Assembly: GCF_029360665.1 (NCBI RefSeq) | Contig: NZ_JARDUB010000001.1 | Coordinates: 620,001 to 684,000 of the forward strand | Source of the DNA: Eudoraea chungangensis | GTDB taxonomy: Bacteria; Bacteroidota; Bacteroidia; Flavobacteriales; Flavobacteriaceae | Direction: 5' to 3' | DNA length: 64,000 nucleotides | Part shown: positions 1 to 9,118 of the stretch, piece after piece | Numbering within the stretch: position 1 is the stretch's first letter | Layout: each line of letters starts with the position of its first letter | Translations under genes and position numbers: made by a program | The notes under the pieces: model-generated | The model's database searches: none | What the model was told of the DNA's origin: nothing | What the model saw: only the letters and a program-made list of their open reading frames with translations

Positions 1-13
1 AAAATCCTTTTTG

Positions 14-1183
14 CTAAAAATCCGCAAGTTTAAAATCTTGCGAAGAAGGGTATAACCAATCTTCCAATTGATCAAAAAGCAATTCCCATAAAGACCTTTT
101 ACTAAGAACGAAATGTACCGTAACAGTCATTCCCTTTTTCAATAATCCCTTAAATCCATTTTTTAGGGTTAATGTATTCTTAAACATCTCGCATTTTACC
201 AAGAAAAAAGGGGTGTCCCCGTTAAACTGAAGATCACGACCTATTTCTGACACCCGACCAGAGATGGTTCCCCATTGGTTGTAATTGAAGGCATCTACTT
301 GAAATTTTGTTTTCATATTTTCCCTAATTAGTCCAATGTCTAATGGGCTCACAAAGCATTCAACTATAAGGCTATTTTCGGGTGATATCTCCGCTATTCT
401 AGTCCCAGAAGTGACATAATTGCCAGGGGAAACCGCGATAACTTTGTTTAATGTGCCATTGGCAGAGGCCGTAACATAGTGCTTTTTTATTTGTTCTTTA
501 GTTTTATTCCTATCCATTCTTATCTGTCGCAATCTATGATTTTGCGTTTCCAGATCCTTTTCGCAAGATTCTCTGAACTCATTTAGTTGTTGTCGAGATT
601 TTGAAAGAACGGTTTCATACACATATTTCGCTTCCAAATACTCTTTTTCTGAAACAACGCCTTTTAAAAACAAATGCTTCTGCCTCTTTAATTCTGTTTC
701 TGATTTTATTTTTTCTAAGAAGACCGACCTCATTTTTTCTAAAAATATCGAAGTCAATTTTTGGTATTTGGAAGATCGTAATCCTTGTGTATCAATATTT
801 TCTTTACTAAGGAGAGCTTCCAAGTCTATTTTCAATACCGATATGATTTCCATTTCTTGCTTTAATAAGAAATCTCTTTCTTGAAGAAAATTGCTGTTTA
901 AAACTAGGAGTGTGTCACCCATATAAACTCTAAGGTTATTTTGTAGGTTACTATGAAGAACTTTTGCAGAAACAATAACGTATAGATCTTCTTTAGAAAT
1001 ATCTGACCTAATTACTCCTTTTGCAGAAGAATAAACATCTACTTTTAACAGAGGTAATAAACAAATCCCCAGAATCATTATAAACAGCAATACCCCCAAA
1101 AACCATACGGATTTCGTACGGTGTTTAAATAAATATACTTCAGAAGTATTTTCTAATATTTCCTTTGGAAATACTTGTTTCAT
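14..1183 (-). CDS. HlyD-family periplasmic adaptor (membrane fusion) protein
   Basis: The 389-aa product probably bridges an inner-membrane ABC exporter to an outer-membrane channel. One membrane segment lies at about residues 28-48 after a short basic N-terminus. A long charged coiled-coil region (about 100-230) follows, then a lipoyl/beta-barrel part (about 235-320) containing the GTLNKVIAVSPGNYV-type motif usual in this family. The length is normal for bacteriocin or peptide exporter adaptors. The gene ends near the window edge, so any partner ATPase/permease would lie outside. No RBS is evident, as is usual in Bacteroidota. The family call is firm; the substrate is unknown. Confidence 0.85.
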   Translation of the reverse strand: MKQVFPKEILENTSEVYLFKHRTKSVWFLGVLLFIMILGICLLPLLKVDVYSSAKGVIRSDISKEDLYVIVSAKVLHSNLQNNLRVYMGDTLLVLNSNFLQERDFLLKQEMEIISVLKIDLEALLSKENIDTQGLRSSKYQKLTSIFLEKMRSVFLEKIKSETELKRQKHLFLKGVVSEKEYLEAKYVYETVLSKSRQQLNEFRESCEKDLETQNHRLRQIRMDRNKTKEQIKKHYVTASANGTLNKVIAVSPGNYVTSGTRIAEISPENSLIVECFVSPLDIGLIRENMKTKFQVDAFNYNQWGTISGRVSEIGRDLQFNGDTPFFLVKCEMFKNTLTLKNGFKGLLKKGMTVTVHFVLSKRSLWELLFDQLEDWLYPSSQDFKLADF

Positions 1184-1312
1184 CCCATCAAAATATTTTC
1201 AATTATTTCAAAAAATCATAGGTCTGAAACTAATGGCTTCAGCCGCAATATATTTGCAAATTGAAAAAATTTATGCCTCTGAGGTGTGAATATTTTAGGA
1301 TGGTAATATCTA

Positions 1313-2161
1313 TTAGTCGAAACAATCTATGGTACTGTTAATAGCGGAATTTTCAATGGCTGTATTCTTGTTTATGGACGTCTCAAAAAGCATTGCCTTA
1401 TCTATGGCATGGCCAGAAGATCTTGCGGAAATTTCCATTTTATATATGCCTGCTGCTCCAAACTCCACGAAAATATCATGCGCATTATTGTCATAGGTAG
1501 ATGCCTGCCATTTAAAATCAAGATTATTGCCACTTCTGTACACTTTAAACCACCCTTCTGCCCCGGCACCTTCAGGATTCGGAGATTTTCCACTTCCTTT
1601 GGGGTATACTATACTCGTTCCTTTTTTTCCATAAAAGTCAGCAGCATCTGGGAATCTCAACCAAGTATCATTATGGTCGGTTCCACTATTGCCCATAACA
1701 ACAGCTGAATGCCAAATAAATTGATAAGTTCCAGGCTTATCGATCTTTAGATTGTATGTTACCATGCCATTACCAGGACTACCTAAATACTGATCTCCCT
1801 CCCAAAACATATAACCTTCACCAGAGGTCATTGCACTAATATCCTCTAGACTCCATGGCGATGTAAAAGCCTCATTTTCAAATTCGAAAACAACCAAGCC
1901 ATCTTTTTCGCTAATCATTTGATTCTCTACGGAGCAGGGCAGTTCTTCCTGTTCTATTTCATTTGGATTATCATCTTCCACTGATTCATCCGATATTGCT
2001 TCTTCCTCTTCAGACATATCGGGATTAGATTTTGTATCTACCAATTCGCTATCTATCGCTTCCTCTAAACTATCCTTAGAACAGGATTGAAAAACAAACA
2101 CTAAAGAAGATAAAAAAAGAATGGTGTAGAAAGAAAGGGGAGAATTATTTAGCTTTTTCAT
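1313..2161 (-). CDS. Lipoprotein with acidic linker and C-terminal carbohydrate-binding-like domain
   Basis: I chose the ATG at 2161 because it gives a clean lipoprotein signal (MKKLNNSPLSF, hydrophobic core, lipobox ending VFQSC). A very acidic low-complexity linker follows (runs of E, D and S, about residues 30-75). The remaining ~190 residues look like a beta-sandwich: it opens VVFEFENEAF, contains GTYQFIWHSAV and HNDTWLRF, and closes SGHAIDKAMLFE, a cadence common in CBM6-like domains of secreted carbohydrate-active proteins. No catalytic domain is visible. A role as a surface glycan-binding lipoprotein is inferred. An upstream start at 2176 would add five residues. Confidence 0.7.
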   Translation of the reverse strand: MKKLNNSPLSFYTILFLSSLVFVFQSCSKDSLEEAIDSELVDTKSNPDMSEEEEAISDESVEDDNPNEIEQEELPCSVENQMISEKDGLVVFEFENEAFTSPWSLEDISAMTSGEGYMFWEGDQYLGSPGNGMVTYNLKIDKPGTYQFIWHSAVVMGNSGTDHNDTWLRFPDAADFYGKKGTSIVYPKGSGKSPNPEGAGAEGWFKVYRSGNNLDFKWQASTYDNNAHDIFVEFGAAGIYKMEISARSSGHAIDKAMLFETSINKNTAIENSAINSTIDCFD

Positions 2162-2180
2162 TTCGAAGTAGGTCATTACT

Positions 2181-2229
2181 AAATGCTTAAACGCTTATAT
2201 AAAAACGCTTATTATTCTCAAAACGCTAT
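2181..2229 (-). repeat. Three direct repeats of AAACGCTTAT upstream of the lipoprotein gene
   Basis: AAACGCTTAT occurs at 2189-2198 and 2203-2212 and as AAACGCTAT at 2221-2229. A weaker AAATGCTTAA is at 2181-2190. All lie within 70 bp upstream of the start at 2161. On the coding strand each unit reads ATAAGCGTTT. This could be an iterated binding site for an activator; no protein can be assigned. Confidence 0.45.
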
Positions 2230-2281
2230 ATTCGACAAAATGAAGAGCAGCCTGCATATTACTGATGTCGTATAATACCAA

Positions 2282-2307
2282 AAAAGCAGATGATATCATC
2301 TGCTTTT
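2282..2307 (-). terminator. Perfect 26-bp palindrome, likely terminator after the aldo/keto reductase gene
   Basis: Arms AAAAGCAGATGAT and its reverse complement meet without a spacer. On the minus strand the stem runs into six T residues. It lies about 150 bp past the stop at 2454 and before the next minus-strand gene, so it can end that transcript. The flanking A and T runs would let it work in both directions. Confidence 0.6.
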
Positions 2308-2453
2308 CTAAACTAACTCAAACTATATAAAATAAGAACGTTTCCTTTTAATAAGGTTCCCCAAAAATAAGGGGGATTTGCAAGATAGATGTTAATTTAA
2401 GGGAAACAATAGGTTACTATTATGAGTGTTTTAGCGGTTCAAAAAATGGCAAA

Positions 2454-3407
2454 TCACAGAGATAAAATTTGTTCTACTTCATTGACTTCCAATTCATTTA
2501 AGACAAGCGAACCCGCTATTACTGTTTCTTTTATTTGTCTTGCATCTCGTGCACCAACAATCGCCGCTGTAACCTCGTCTCTCCGAAGGACCCAGGCCAA
2601 AGACAATTGAGCCATACTAATGCCTTTCGCAGTGGCAATTTCCTTTAGTTTTTCTACTTTTTTAAGGTACTTAGAGATTTGTGGCTCCAAAAAAAACGGA
2701 TTACGACTTCTCCAATCGGATTGGGGTAGATTAGAGGCTCTCTCTCTGCTAAATTTCCCGCTTAATAGTCCTGCTTGCATAGGACTATAGGCAATAATGC
2801 CAATTTCATTAATTTTACAATAAGGCATCACTTCTTCCTCAACCTCCCTTTTAAGCATACTATAGGGTGGTTGTAAGGAGGCAATTGGGTGAATTGCCTG
2901 TGCCTTTTTTAGTTGTTCTAAATTGAAATTTGAAACCCCCCCATAACGTACTTTTCCCTCTCTTATTAAATCTGCAATGGTTCCCCAACCTTCCTCTATT
3001 TCTTCGGCTGGTTCTGGCCAGTGAATCTGATAAAGATCAATAACTTCAATTCCAAGACGTTTTAGACTGGCCTCCACTTCCTTTTTTATACTTTTCCTTT
3101 TCAATGACTTACCTATTTCTAGGCTATTATCTTCCCATACACGACCACATTTTGTAGCAATGATCACCTCTTCTCTTCTACCTTTAATAGCCTTCCGTAT
3201 CACCTCTTCTGAATGACCATGACCATAAATTGCAGCTGTATCAATCCAGTTTATTCCCTCTTCTATGGCTGCGTGTACTGCCTTGATAGAGTTAAGGTCT
3301 TTTTGAGGGCCCCATCCAAATTTCCAGTCTCCTCCTCCCATGGCCCATGTTCCCAAGCCAATAGGAGTAAGGTAGAGTTCTGAAAAGCCAAGTTTCCTTT
3401 TTTCCAT
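2454..3407 (-). CDS. Aldo/keto reductase
   Basis: The 317-aa (beta/alpha)8 NADPH-dependent oxidoreductase reduces aldehydes or ketones, probably sugars, in the cytosol. The catalytic tetrad is visible: D56 and Y61 in GINWIDTAAIYG, K86 in IIATKCG and H129 in DLYQIHW. The Y-G-x-G-x-S-E motif follows Y61. There is no signal peptide. It is divergent from the YtxH gene, with a 117-bp intergenic region. Length and motifs are normal for the YghZ/Tas-like AKR branch. The substrate cannot be read from sequence. Confidence 0.9.
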   Translation of the reverse strand: MEKRKLGFSELYLTPIGLGTWAMGGGDWKFGWGPQKDLNSIKAVHAAIEEGINWIDTAAIYGHGHSEEVIRKAIKGRREEVIIATKCGRVWEDNSLEIGKSLKRKSIKKEVEASLKRLGIEVIDLYQIHWPEPAEEIEEGWGTIADLIREGKVRYGGVSNFNLEQLKKAQAIHPIASLQPPYSMLKREVEEEVMPYCKINEIGIIAYSPMQAGLLSGKFSRERASNLPQSDWRSRNPFFLEPQISKYLKKVEKLKEIATAKGISMAQLSLAWVLRRDEVTAAIVGARDARQIKETVIAGSLVLNELEVNEVEQILSL

Positions 3408-3524
3408 TTTTTGTTGTTTAAAAACCTTTGTCCCCGTAATTTACTACATTCCCTTCTCGAATAAAAGCCATTTTTGTATATTTAAAAACTATTACTATCC
3501 CATTTAACCATAATACAGGACTAT

Positions 3525-3854
3525 ATGAATAACTCAGGAAATGCCTTAATAGGACTAATAGCTGGAACTGCAATAGGGGTTGCTCTAGGGGTGCTTTTTG
3601 CGCCCGATAAAGGCGAGAATACAAGAAAAAAGTTAGCTGAAGAAGCCGCCGCTGCCAGAGCCAGTCTGGAGGATACCGCAATAGAATTAAAGGAAAAAGT
3701 TAGCGATACCATGAATGCTGATGCTGAAACCTTAGAGGCCAGAATGGAAAGCTTGGTTTCTGATGTGAGTTATAAGGCAGACGATATTATATCGGCCTTA
3801 GAACAAAAGTTGGCAGATTTAAAAACAAAGAATAAAAAACTACAAAAAAGCTAA
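3525..3854 (+). CDS. YtxH domain-containing small membrane protein
   Basis: The 109-aa protein has one glycine/alanine-rich membrane segment at about residues 6-26, containing GLIAGTAIGVALGVLFAP, followed by a charged helical tail with DKGENTRKKL. This is the normal YtxH (PF12732) layout. The tail is predicted coiled coil. It starts a three-gene unit with one base between it and the DUF1469 gene. YtxH proteins are often linked to envelope or general stress, but their molecular role is unknown. Confidence 0.85.
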   Translation: MNNSGNALIGLIAGTAIGVALGVLFAPDKGENTRKKLAEEAAAARASLEDTAIELKEKVSDTMNADAETLEARMESLVSDVSYKADDIISALEQKLADLKTKNKKLQKS

Positions 3855-3855
3855 T

Positions 3856-4203
3856 ATGGGCCTTATTGAGTCGCTGGGAGATCATGCAGAAAAAGCAGTA
3901 GATTTAGGCGAAGATTATCTAGTAAAAACGCAGGAATATTACGAGTTAAAAATATTCCAGCAACTGAGCAGTACTACGAGTATCTTCGCTAAAATTGCCG
4001 TTATAGGAAGTCTTGTTTCTTTAGGGTTTTTACTCCTCCTTGTTGCTTCAACAATTGCCTTGGGGAATGCCATGGGAAACATAGTATATGCCTGTTTAAT
4101 AAACGCTGGGGTTTTATTTTTCCTTGCCTTTGTACTATATCTACTAAGAGCTAAGATAGACAAGTCCATTGTACAAAAGATGTCTAAACAATTTTTCAAT
4201 TAA
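3856..4203 (+). CDS. Phage-holin-like (DUF1469) membrane protein
   Basis: This 115-aa protein has two membrane segments (about residues 45-70 and 76-97) after an amphipathic N-terminus, the pattern of the PF07332 'putative Actinobacteriota holin-X' family. It starts one base after the YtxH gene and runs directly into the next ORF, so translation is probably coupled. Family members are widespread chromosomal genes and not evidence of a phage. Function is unknown; an envelope role with YtxH is inferred from context. Confidence 0.8.
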   Translation: MGLIESLGDHAEKAVDLGEDYLVKTQEYYELKIFQQLSSTTSIFAKIAVIGSLVSLGFLLLLVASTIALGNAMGNIVYACLINAGVLFFLAFVLYLLRAKIDKSIVQKMSKQFFN

Positions 4204-4404
4204 ATGAAATCTTATAACAATTTTGATGAGATTGAACACGATCTAAAGCGCCTAAATTTAGAGCGCCAAATTGCTTTAGAAAAACTAAAAGGAATTCAGT
4301 ACACTATAAAGGAGGATTTACAGCCTCCTAATTGGCTCAATCTGCTTTTTTCAATAGCCAAAAAATATGGAGCCTACTATTTTATTCGCAAGGCATTAAA
4401 ATAA
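4204..4404 (+). CDS. Small conserved protein of the YtxH cluster (DUF6327-like)
   Basis: The 66-aa product starts immediately after the stop of the DUF1469 gene. It is highly charged, with a helical first half (YNNFDEIEHDLKRLNLERQ) and an amphipathic C-terminal helix (about residues 46-66, ending YYFIRKALK). It has no membrane span of its own. It commonly accompanies YtxH/DUF1469 pairs in flavobacteria and probably belongs to that complex. I recall the DUF6327 label for this type but could not verify it. Confidence 0.7.
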   Translation: MKSYNNFDEIEHDLKRLNLERQIALEKLKGIQYTIKEDLQPPNWLNLLFSIAKKYGAYYFIRKALK

Positions 4405-4442
4405 GACCTTAGGAAATTCTTTAACCATCTAATCTAGTTCCA

Positions 4443-5261
4443 ATGCTTCCAATTTATCTTTTACTATTATTCCTCCAAGGGACTACCCAAGCCTTAGATA
4501 TAGAAAATTTCTCTTTTAATCAAAGCTTAAACCCAGACTATTTGGCTAGTAGTGAAAATAGGGTATGGATTCCAATTTTTAATGGCAAAGATTTAGATGG
4601 TTGGGTTGTGAAAATTAATGGTTTCCCATTAGGGGAAAATTTTGGAAATACTTTTAGCGTTTCCGATCATATATTAAAGGTCAGATATGATGCGTATGGC
4701 GATAATTTTAATAAAAGATTTGGAGCTATTTACTTTAAAAAGAAACTGCGAAATTATCGTTTAAAAGTTGTCTACCGATTTGTTGGTGAAACAGCTCCTG
4801 GAGCACCGGAGTGGGGGTTTAGAGATAGCGGAGTTCAGTTTTTTTGCCAATCTCCGGAATCTGTTAAGATTGATCAATTATTTCCAGTCTCATTAGAGTA
4901 CAATCTACACGGAGGAGATGGTTCGGCTGAGAGGCCTGTTGGGCAGGTTTGTGCTAATGGTATCTTTATTGAAATTGATGGTAAGAAAAACGAATCATAC
5001 TGCACCGACCCAACTGTAAAACGGACTTTTCACGGGGATCAATGGGTGAATTTAGAAATTGATGTAAAAGAGGGAAAGATTCAACATTTTGTGAATGGGG
5101 AACTACTACTAAGTTATTCCAATCCTACGTATAATCCAGAACATGAGATCAGCAAGACGCTTATCCCAAATGAAGATTTAGTTTTAGTAGATGGCTACAT
5201 CTCACTGCAATCTAATAGTCATCCAATAGATTTTAAAACAATAGAATTAATAGAATATTAG
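4443..5261 (+). CDS. Secreted DUF1080 protein (3-keto-disaccharide hydrolase-like)
   Basis: The 272-aa protein has a short signal peptide (about residues 1-17) and a concanavalin-like DUF1080 (PF06439) fold. Hallmarks are FNGKDLDGW at 46-54, RDSGVQFFC near the middle, SLEYNLHGG, and a closing strand at 251-272 containing ISLQSNSHPIDF. DUF1080 proteins cleave 3-keto-glycosides made by sugar 3-dehydrogenases, so this one may serve the oxidative sugar genes in the window. An SDR follows seven bases later. The family is certain; the substrate is inferred. Confidence 0.88.
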   Translation: MLPIYLLLLFLQGTTQALDIENFSFNQSLNPDYLASSENRVWIPIFNGKDLDGWVVKINGFPLGENFGNTFSVSDHILKVRYDAYGDNFNKRFGAIYFKKKLRNYRLKVVYRFVGETAPGAPEWGFRDSGVQFFCQSPESVKIDQLFPVSLEYNLHGGDGSAERPVGQVCANGIFIEIDGKKNESYCTDPTVKRTFHGDQWVNLEIDVKEGKIQHFVNGELLLSYSNPTYNPEHEISKTLIPNEDLVLVDGYISLQSNSHPIDFKTIELIEY

Positions 5262-5267
5262 ATTAAA

Positions 5268-6014
5268 ATGACAAAAAAGATTGCTCTTGTTACTGGTGCA
5301 GGTACTGGAATTGGCAGGGCAGCGGCAATTGTCTTAGGGAAGGAAGGTTGGTCTGTGGTATTAACAGGACGGACAAATGAAACTTTAGAACAAACCGCAT
5401 CTTACATAAAGAATTCGTCCACCACAATAATCCTTTCCGATATACGAGACCCAGAAAGTGTTGAAAGATTATTTAATGAAATCACCACTTTACACGGCAG
5501 ATTAGACTTCTTATTTAATAATGCGGGGATCAATGTCAAATCCGCTCCAATAGAAGAATTTCCGCTTTCGGATTGGGAAAATGTAATAGACACCAATTTA
5601 AATGGAGCTTTTTTATGCTTAAAGCAAGCCTTTAAAATAATGAAAAAACAACATCCTATTGGAGGTAGAATTATAAATAATGGCTCTATCTCTGCACAAA
5701 CTCCCAGGCCTTTTTCTGTGGCATATAATGCAAGTAAACACGCTATAAGCGGCCTAACAAAATCGGCGGCATTGGAAGGAAGAAAATATAATATTTGTTG
5801 TGGTCAAATAGACATTGGTAATGCAGAAAGTGATATGACTCAAAAAATGACGCGGGGAATTCTACAGGCAGATGGTTCATTACAAAAAGAGCCTACCATA
5901 GAGGTTGCGCATGTAGGAAACGCAATTGCCTATTTAGCAAACCTGCCATTAGATGTTAACATTCCTTTTTTTACCATCATGGCCAACCAAATGCCCTTTA
6001 TTGGCAGAGGTTAA
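5268..6014 (+). CDS. SDR-family oxidoreductase
   Basis: The 248-aa classical short-chain dehydrogenase has a cofactor loop TGAGTGIG at 9-16, NNAG at 84-87 and catalytic S140, Y153, K157. GRT after the second strand (residues 34-36) suggests NADP(H) preference. The tail differs from typical sugar SDRs in that the substrate loop carries ICCGQIDIGNAESDMTQKM. It probably forms an operon with the DUF1080 gene (6-bp gap) and may reduce or oxidise the released keto sugar. It converges on the cytochrome gene. Confidence 0.88.
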   Translation: MTKKIALVTGAGTGIGRAAAIVLGKEGWSVVLTGRTNETLEQTASYIKNSSTTIILSDIRDPESVERLFNEITTLHGRLDFLFNNAGINVKSAPIEEFPLSDWENVIDTNLNGAFLCLKQAFKIMKKQHPIGGRIINNGSISAQTPRPFSVAYNASKHAISGLTKSAALEGRKYNICCGQIDIGNAESDMTQKMTRGILQADGSLQKEPTIEVAHVGNAIAYLANLPLDVNIPFFTIMANQMPFIGRG

Positions 6015-6027
6015 TTATCCTCATTTC

Positions 6028-6510
6028 TCAGTTTGGAATACTTGCCCGAACTTCTTTTACATCCTGCGCGTCAATGGGGCTGGCATTGTTGCCAAAACTA
6101 TTTCGGATATAAGTGCCTACCTCTGCAATTTGCTCGTCGCTTAAAGCCCTGAAACTCGGCATAACATTAGCATATTCAGAATTATTCAATTCTAAACCGT
6201 CCGCAGAGCCATTTAAAATAATTTTAAGGAGTCTGTTCTCGTCTCCTAAGACATATTCTGTTCTTATCAGGGGAGAATTTAATCCGGGTACACCACTTCC
6301 ATTAGACTGATGACAAATTAGACAATATTTATTGTATACGTCTTGTCCTGCTTCCATTTTTAGTGATAGCTTACTAGAGCTTAGTGCCTTTTTTGGACTC
6401 ACGGTCGCTTTGTTTTCTTCCTTAGGGATTTTGTTCCTGTCAGATGGTTTACAACTATAGAGCACTACAAAAAATAGCAGCACTAAAGGAACGCTTCTTG
6501 CAACACACAT
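6028..6510 (-). CDS. Class I c-type cytochrome lipoprotein
   Basis: This 160-aa protein has a lipobox ending LYSC at C20, a polar linker, and one cytochrome c domain with CLICH at 63-67 and axial M117 in NVMPSF. It lies 14 bp behind the sorbosone-dehydrogenase-like gene on the same strand. It is therefore the likely electron acceptor of that periplasmic dehydrogenase, passing electrons to the respiratory chain. The same cytochrome type is fused to the GSDH at 22758-24383. Confidence 0.88.
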   Translation of the reverse strand: MCVARSVPLVLLFFVVLYSCKPSDRNKIPKEENKATVSPKKALSSSKLSLKMEAGQDVYNKYCLICHQSNGSGVPGLNSPLIRTEYVLGDENRLLKIILNGSADGLELNNSEYANVMPSFRALSDEQIAEVGTYIRNSFGNNASPIDAQDVKEVRASIPN

Positions 6511-6524
6511 AATTACCTAGCCCA

Positions 6525-7832
6525 CTATCCTTTGTACATTATTCTAAAAATTGCACCTCCAGCATCGTCCGAAACATACAAAGAACCATCCGGCCCTTGT
6601 GCCAGACCTGTAGGTCTGTGCTTAGCCTCGCTCGGAGAGGCAATTTCATCTTTTCCAGCAAAGCCATCTGCGAATACCTCCCAATCTCCACTCGGTTGTC
6701 CGTTTTTAAAAGGCACAAAAACCACCATAAATCCTTCTTGTTTTTCAGGAGCTCTGTTCCAAGACCCGTGAAAAGCAATGAAGGCGCCGCCCTTATATTT
6801 TTCCGGAAACATATCGCCCGTATAAAATAGTAACGCGTTAGGTGCTAAGTGAGCAGGAAAAGCAACTATTGGATCTATAGCGTCTTCGCCTGCAGTTTTT
6901 TCTCCGTCTCCACCATATTCCGGAGCCAGTATTTTTGCTTTTAAGTTCTGATCATAATAGATATATGGCCATCCCGCATCATCACCTTCTTCTATTACAT
7001 AAAGTGTTTCGGCAGGCAGTTCTGCCGAGGTTTTCGTATCATATAAATCAGGGAATAAAGTACTTAACATATCTCTTCCATGCTGTGTAACACATAGTTT
7101 GTCTATATCTTTATTCCAATCTAGACCTATAACATTTCTTAAGCCAGTTGCATATCTTTTACCTTCCGAATAGGATTGCATTAATTTGTCTTTCCTAAAC
7201 TGCCAAATCCCTCCGGCAGAATCTAAAATCGTACAGGGCATCATTGCAGGAGAGCCTATGGTTCTATCTTCAACCTGGCAGGCATTAGAGGGGGCGCCAA
7301 TATTAACATATATGTTCCCATTCTTGTCAAGCGTAAAAGGTTTATCTGCATGGGTTCTACCGGCCACCAAACCCGTAACCAAGGTATCTATCTCTGTCGG
7401 TGATACTACGGTGCCATCAGAACCTAATGGATAACGAAACACCTCTTGATATGAAGAAGTATATAAATAGTCTTCGTCTAATCCAATGCCCGTACCCCCA
7501 TAGTTTCCAAAACCACTTCTTTTATCCATCAGACCGTCTCCATCAGTATCTTCCAGGTAAATCACTCCTTTCTCATCAATTGGTTTGCGAAGTTTTGCAT
7601 AAATACCCCCTTTGGAGTTTACTGCTATGTGTCTAGGCTTTTCTAATGAATCAATAACTTTTAATACCCCAAATCCTTCAGGTAAAACCAGACCCTCATT
7701 ATTAGGGCTCATTTTTAATCCAACTACTTCTTCTGTTTTCTTCACATCAGTCTTGCATCCCATAAGAACTAGGAAACTTCCAAGCATACATAAAACAAGA
7801 GGATAAACAATGATCTTTTTAAGTCTCTTCAT
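6525..7832 (-). CDS. Sorbosone/PQQ-type sugar dehydrogenase lipoprotein
   Basis: The 435-aa beta-propeller is exported as a lipoprotein (lipobox VLMGC, C26). Features of the L-sorbosone dehydrogenase/GSDH family include LPEGFGVLKV near the start, a GLRNVIGLDWN loop (the counterpart of GHRNxQG), HGRDMLSTLFPDLYD, and FHGSWNRAPEKQEG near the C-terminus. It would oxidise sugars or polyols in the periplasm and hand electrons to the cytochrome encoded 14 bp downstream. No PQQ biosynthesis genes are in this window, so the cofactor must come from elsewhere or differ. Confidence 0.88.
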   Translation of the reverse strand: MKRLKKIIVYPLVLCMLGSFLVLMGCKTDVKKTEEVVGLKMSPNNEGLVLPEGFGVLKVIDSLEKPRHIAVNSKGGIYAKLRKPIDEKGVIYLEDTDGDGLMDKRSGFGNYGGTGIGLDEDYLYTSSYQEVFRYPLGSDGTVVSPTEIDTLVTGLVAGRTHADKPFTLDKNGNIYVNIGAPSNACQVEDRTIGSPAMMPCTILDSAGGIWQFRKDKLMQSYSEGKRYATGLRNVIGLDWNKDIDKLCVTQHGRDMLSTLFPDLYDTKTSAELPAETLYVIEEGDDAGWPYIYYDQNLKAKILAPEYGGDGEKTAGEDAIDPIVAFPAHLAPNALLFYTGDMFPEKYKGGAFIAFHGSWNRAPEKQEGFMVVFVPFKNGQPSGDWEVFADGFAGKDEIASPSEAKHRPTGLAQGPDGSLYVSDDAGGAIFRIMYKG

Positions 7833-7923
7833 TTGATTAAATTATAAAATTATTAAAAAAGGTACCTATGAGAAGGCAGCATTGATGTAAAAATAAGGCA
7901 TAATTAAGACTTTAGATAAAAGG

Positions 7924-9030
7924 TTAGTTTAAAAGAACTTTTTGCCCTGTTTTAGCTGCCTTAAAGATGGCATCAATAATTTTCATGTCCTTTACCCCTT
8001 CTTCGCCATTAACCGGTATACTGGGTTCCTTGCCTTCCAGTATTATGCCAGCCATCTCGTCCATTTGAACCGTTTGGTGTGCAATGTGTTTAAAGCTCAA
8101 TTCTCCTTTGTGTGTTCTTGCTTTTATTGGGCCGTAACCGGTAGAAGGTTGCATTTCAGCAAATCCATCTATCCCATTTAAATAAAAGCGGTCTAAATGA
8201 TTTACAGCATAGGTAGATAAGCAAGAAGCAACTGCCCCTCCCGGGAAGCCCATTTGGAATTGAATGGTCTCGTCAATGCCCTCTTTAAATTTAACCGGGT
8301 CGTTTTTTGTTTCCTGCGCAGTTACCCAAAGGGGTTCTTCTCCAATCATATAGCGCGCTCCATTAATAGAATAGATGCCAATATCCATCATTGCCCCTCC
8401 TCCTGAAAGCTTTAAATCTAATCTCCACTGATTCGGGTCTCCAATTATAAAACCGGATTGTCCTTGAAAAAAGATAATCTTACCAAATTCATTTGCTTTA
8501 CGCATGCGTACAATTTCTAAGGTATTTGCTTCAAAATGCATGCGATAACCAATTAAAAGCTTGACCCCAGCATTTTTGCAGGCATCTACCATCTGTTGAC
8601 CCTCTTTCGCATTAACCCCCATTGGCTTTTCACAAATAACATGTTTACCAGCTTTGGCAACACGTACTGCCTGCTCCGCATGCAAACCATTTGGGGTAAT
8701 TATATATACCGCATCGATATCGGGATTATCTTTTATCGCATCAAAATTTTCATAATTATAGCAGTTCTTTGACTCCACCTCATATTCCGATTTCCATTTC
8801 TCTATTTTAGAGGGTGTGCCACTGATAAGACCTGTAATCTTAGCTTTTTTGCAGTCGTCCATCGCCTTGGCGACCCTTGCTGCGTAACTCCCTAGCCCCA
8901 TAATTGCGACTTTTAAAACTGGGCCATCATAAATATTATCTTTTGCATAAAGATCCATTGTGCTATAAACCAATGGGATACCCATTAATCCTGTTGAAGT
9001 TTTTTTGATAAATTGTCGTCTAGATGCCAT
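7924..9030 (-). CDS. Gfo/Idh/MocA oxidoreductase with Tat-like leader
   Basis: The 368-aa protein begins with a twin-arginine leader (SRRQFIKK at 3-10, hydrophobic stretch to about 24). It has a Rossmann GLGSYA at 45-50, the conserved EKP at 134-136 and the GGGAMMDIGIY motif with D216 and Y220. It is probably exported folded with its NAD(P) bound, as known for Tat-exported glucose-fructose oxidoreductase. It leads an operon with the sorbosone-dehydrogenase-like gene (91-bp gap) and the cytochrome. The sugar substrate is unknown. Confidence 0.88.
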   Translation of the reverse strand: MASRRQFIKKTSTGLMGIPLVYSTMDLYAKDNIYDGPVLKVAIMGLGSYAARVAKAMDDCKKAKITGLISGTPSKIEKWKSEYEVESKNCYNYENFDAIKDNPDIDAVYIITPNGLHAEQAVRVAKAGKHVICEKPMGVNAKEGQQMVDACKNAGVKLLIGYRMHFEANTLEIVRMRKANEFGKIIFFQGQSGFIIGDPNQWRLDLKLSGGGAMMDIGIYSINGARYMIGEEPLWVTAQETKNDPVKFKEGIDETIQFQMGFPGGAVASCLSTYAVNHLDRFYLNGIDGFAEMQPSTGYGPIKARTHKGELSFKHIAHQTVQMDEMAGIILEGKEPSIPVNGEEGVKDMKIIDAIFKAAKTGQKVLLN

Positions 9031-9118
9031 AGTTTATTGGGTTTACTGAAAATATTTGTTTTGTTATAACTAGATTACTGACTTTCAAATAGATGACAAA
9101 TAAAATGGCTGTTAATAA

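Noticed and set aside
1409-1708. 99-codon plus-strand frame inside the lipoprotein gene
   Set aside because: Antisense shadow of the CBM-like lipoprotein; codon use follows the other strand.
2422-2610. Plus-strand frame across the 3' end of the aldo/keto reductase gene
   Set aside because: It is antisense to a well-supported AKR gene and has no protein-like features.
3856-4203. 'Phage holin' label as evidence of a prophage
   Set aside because: DUF1469 proteins are chromosomal in this phylum and no other phage gene is present.
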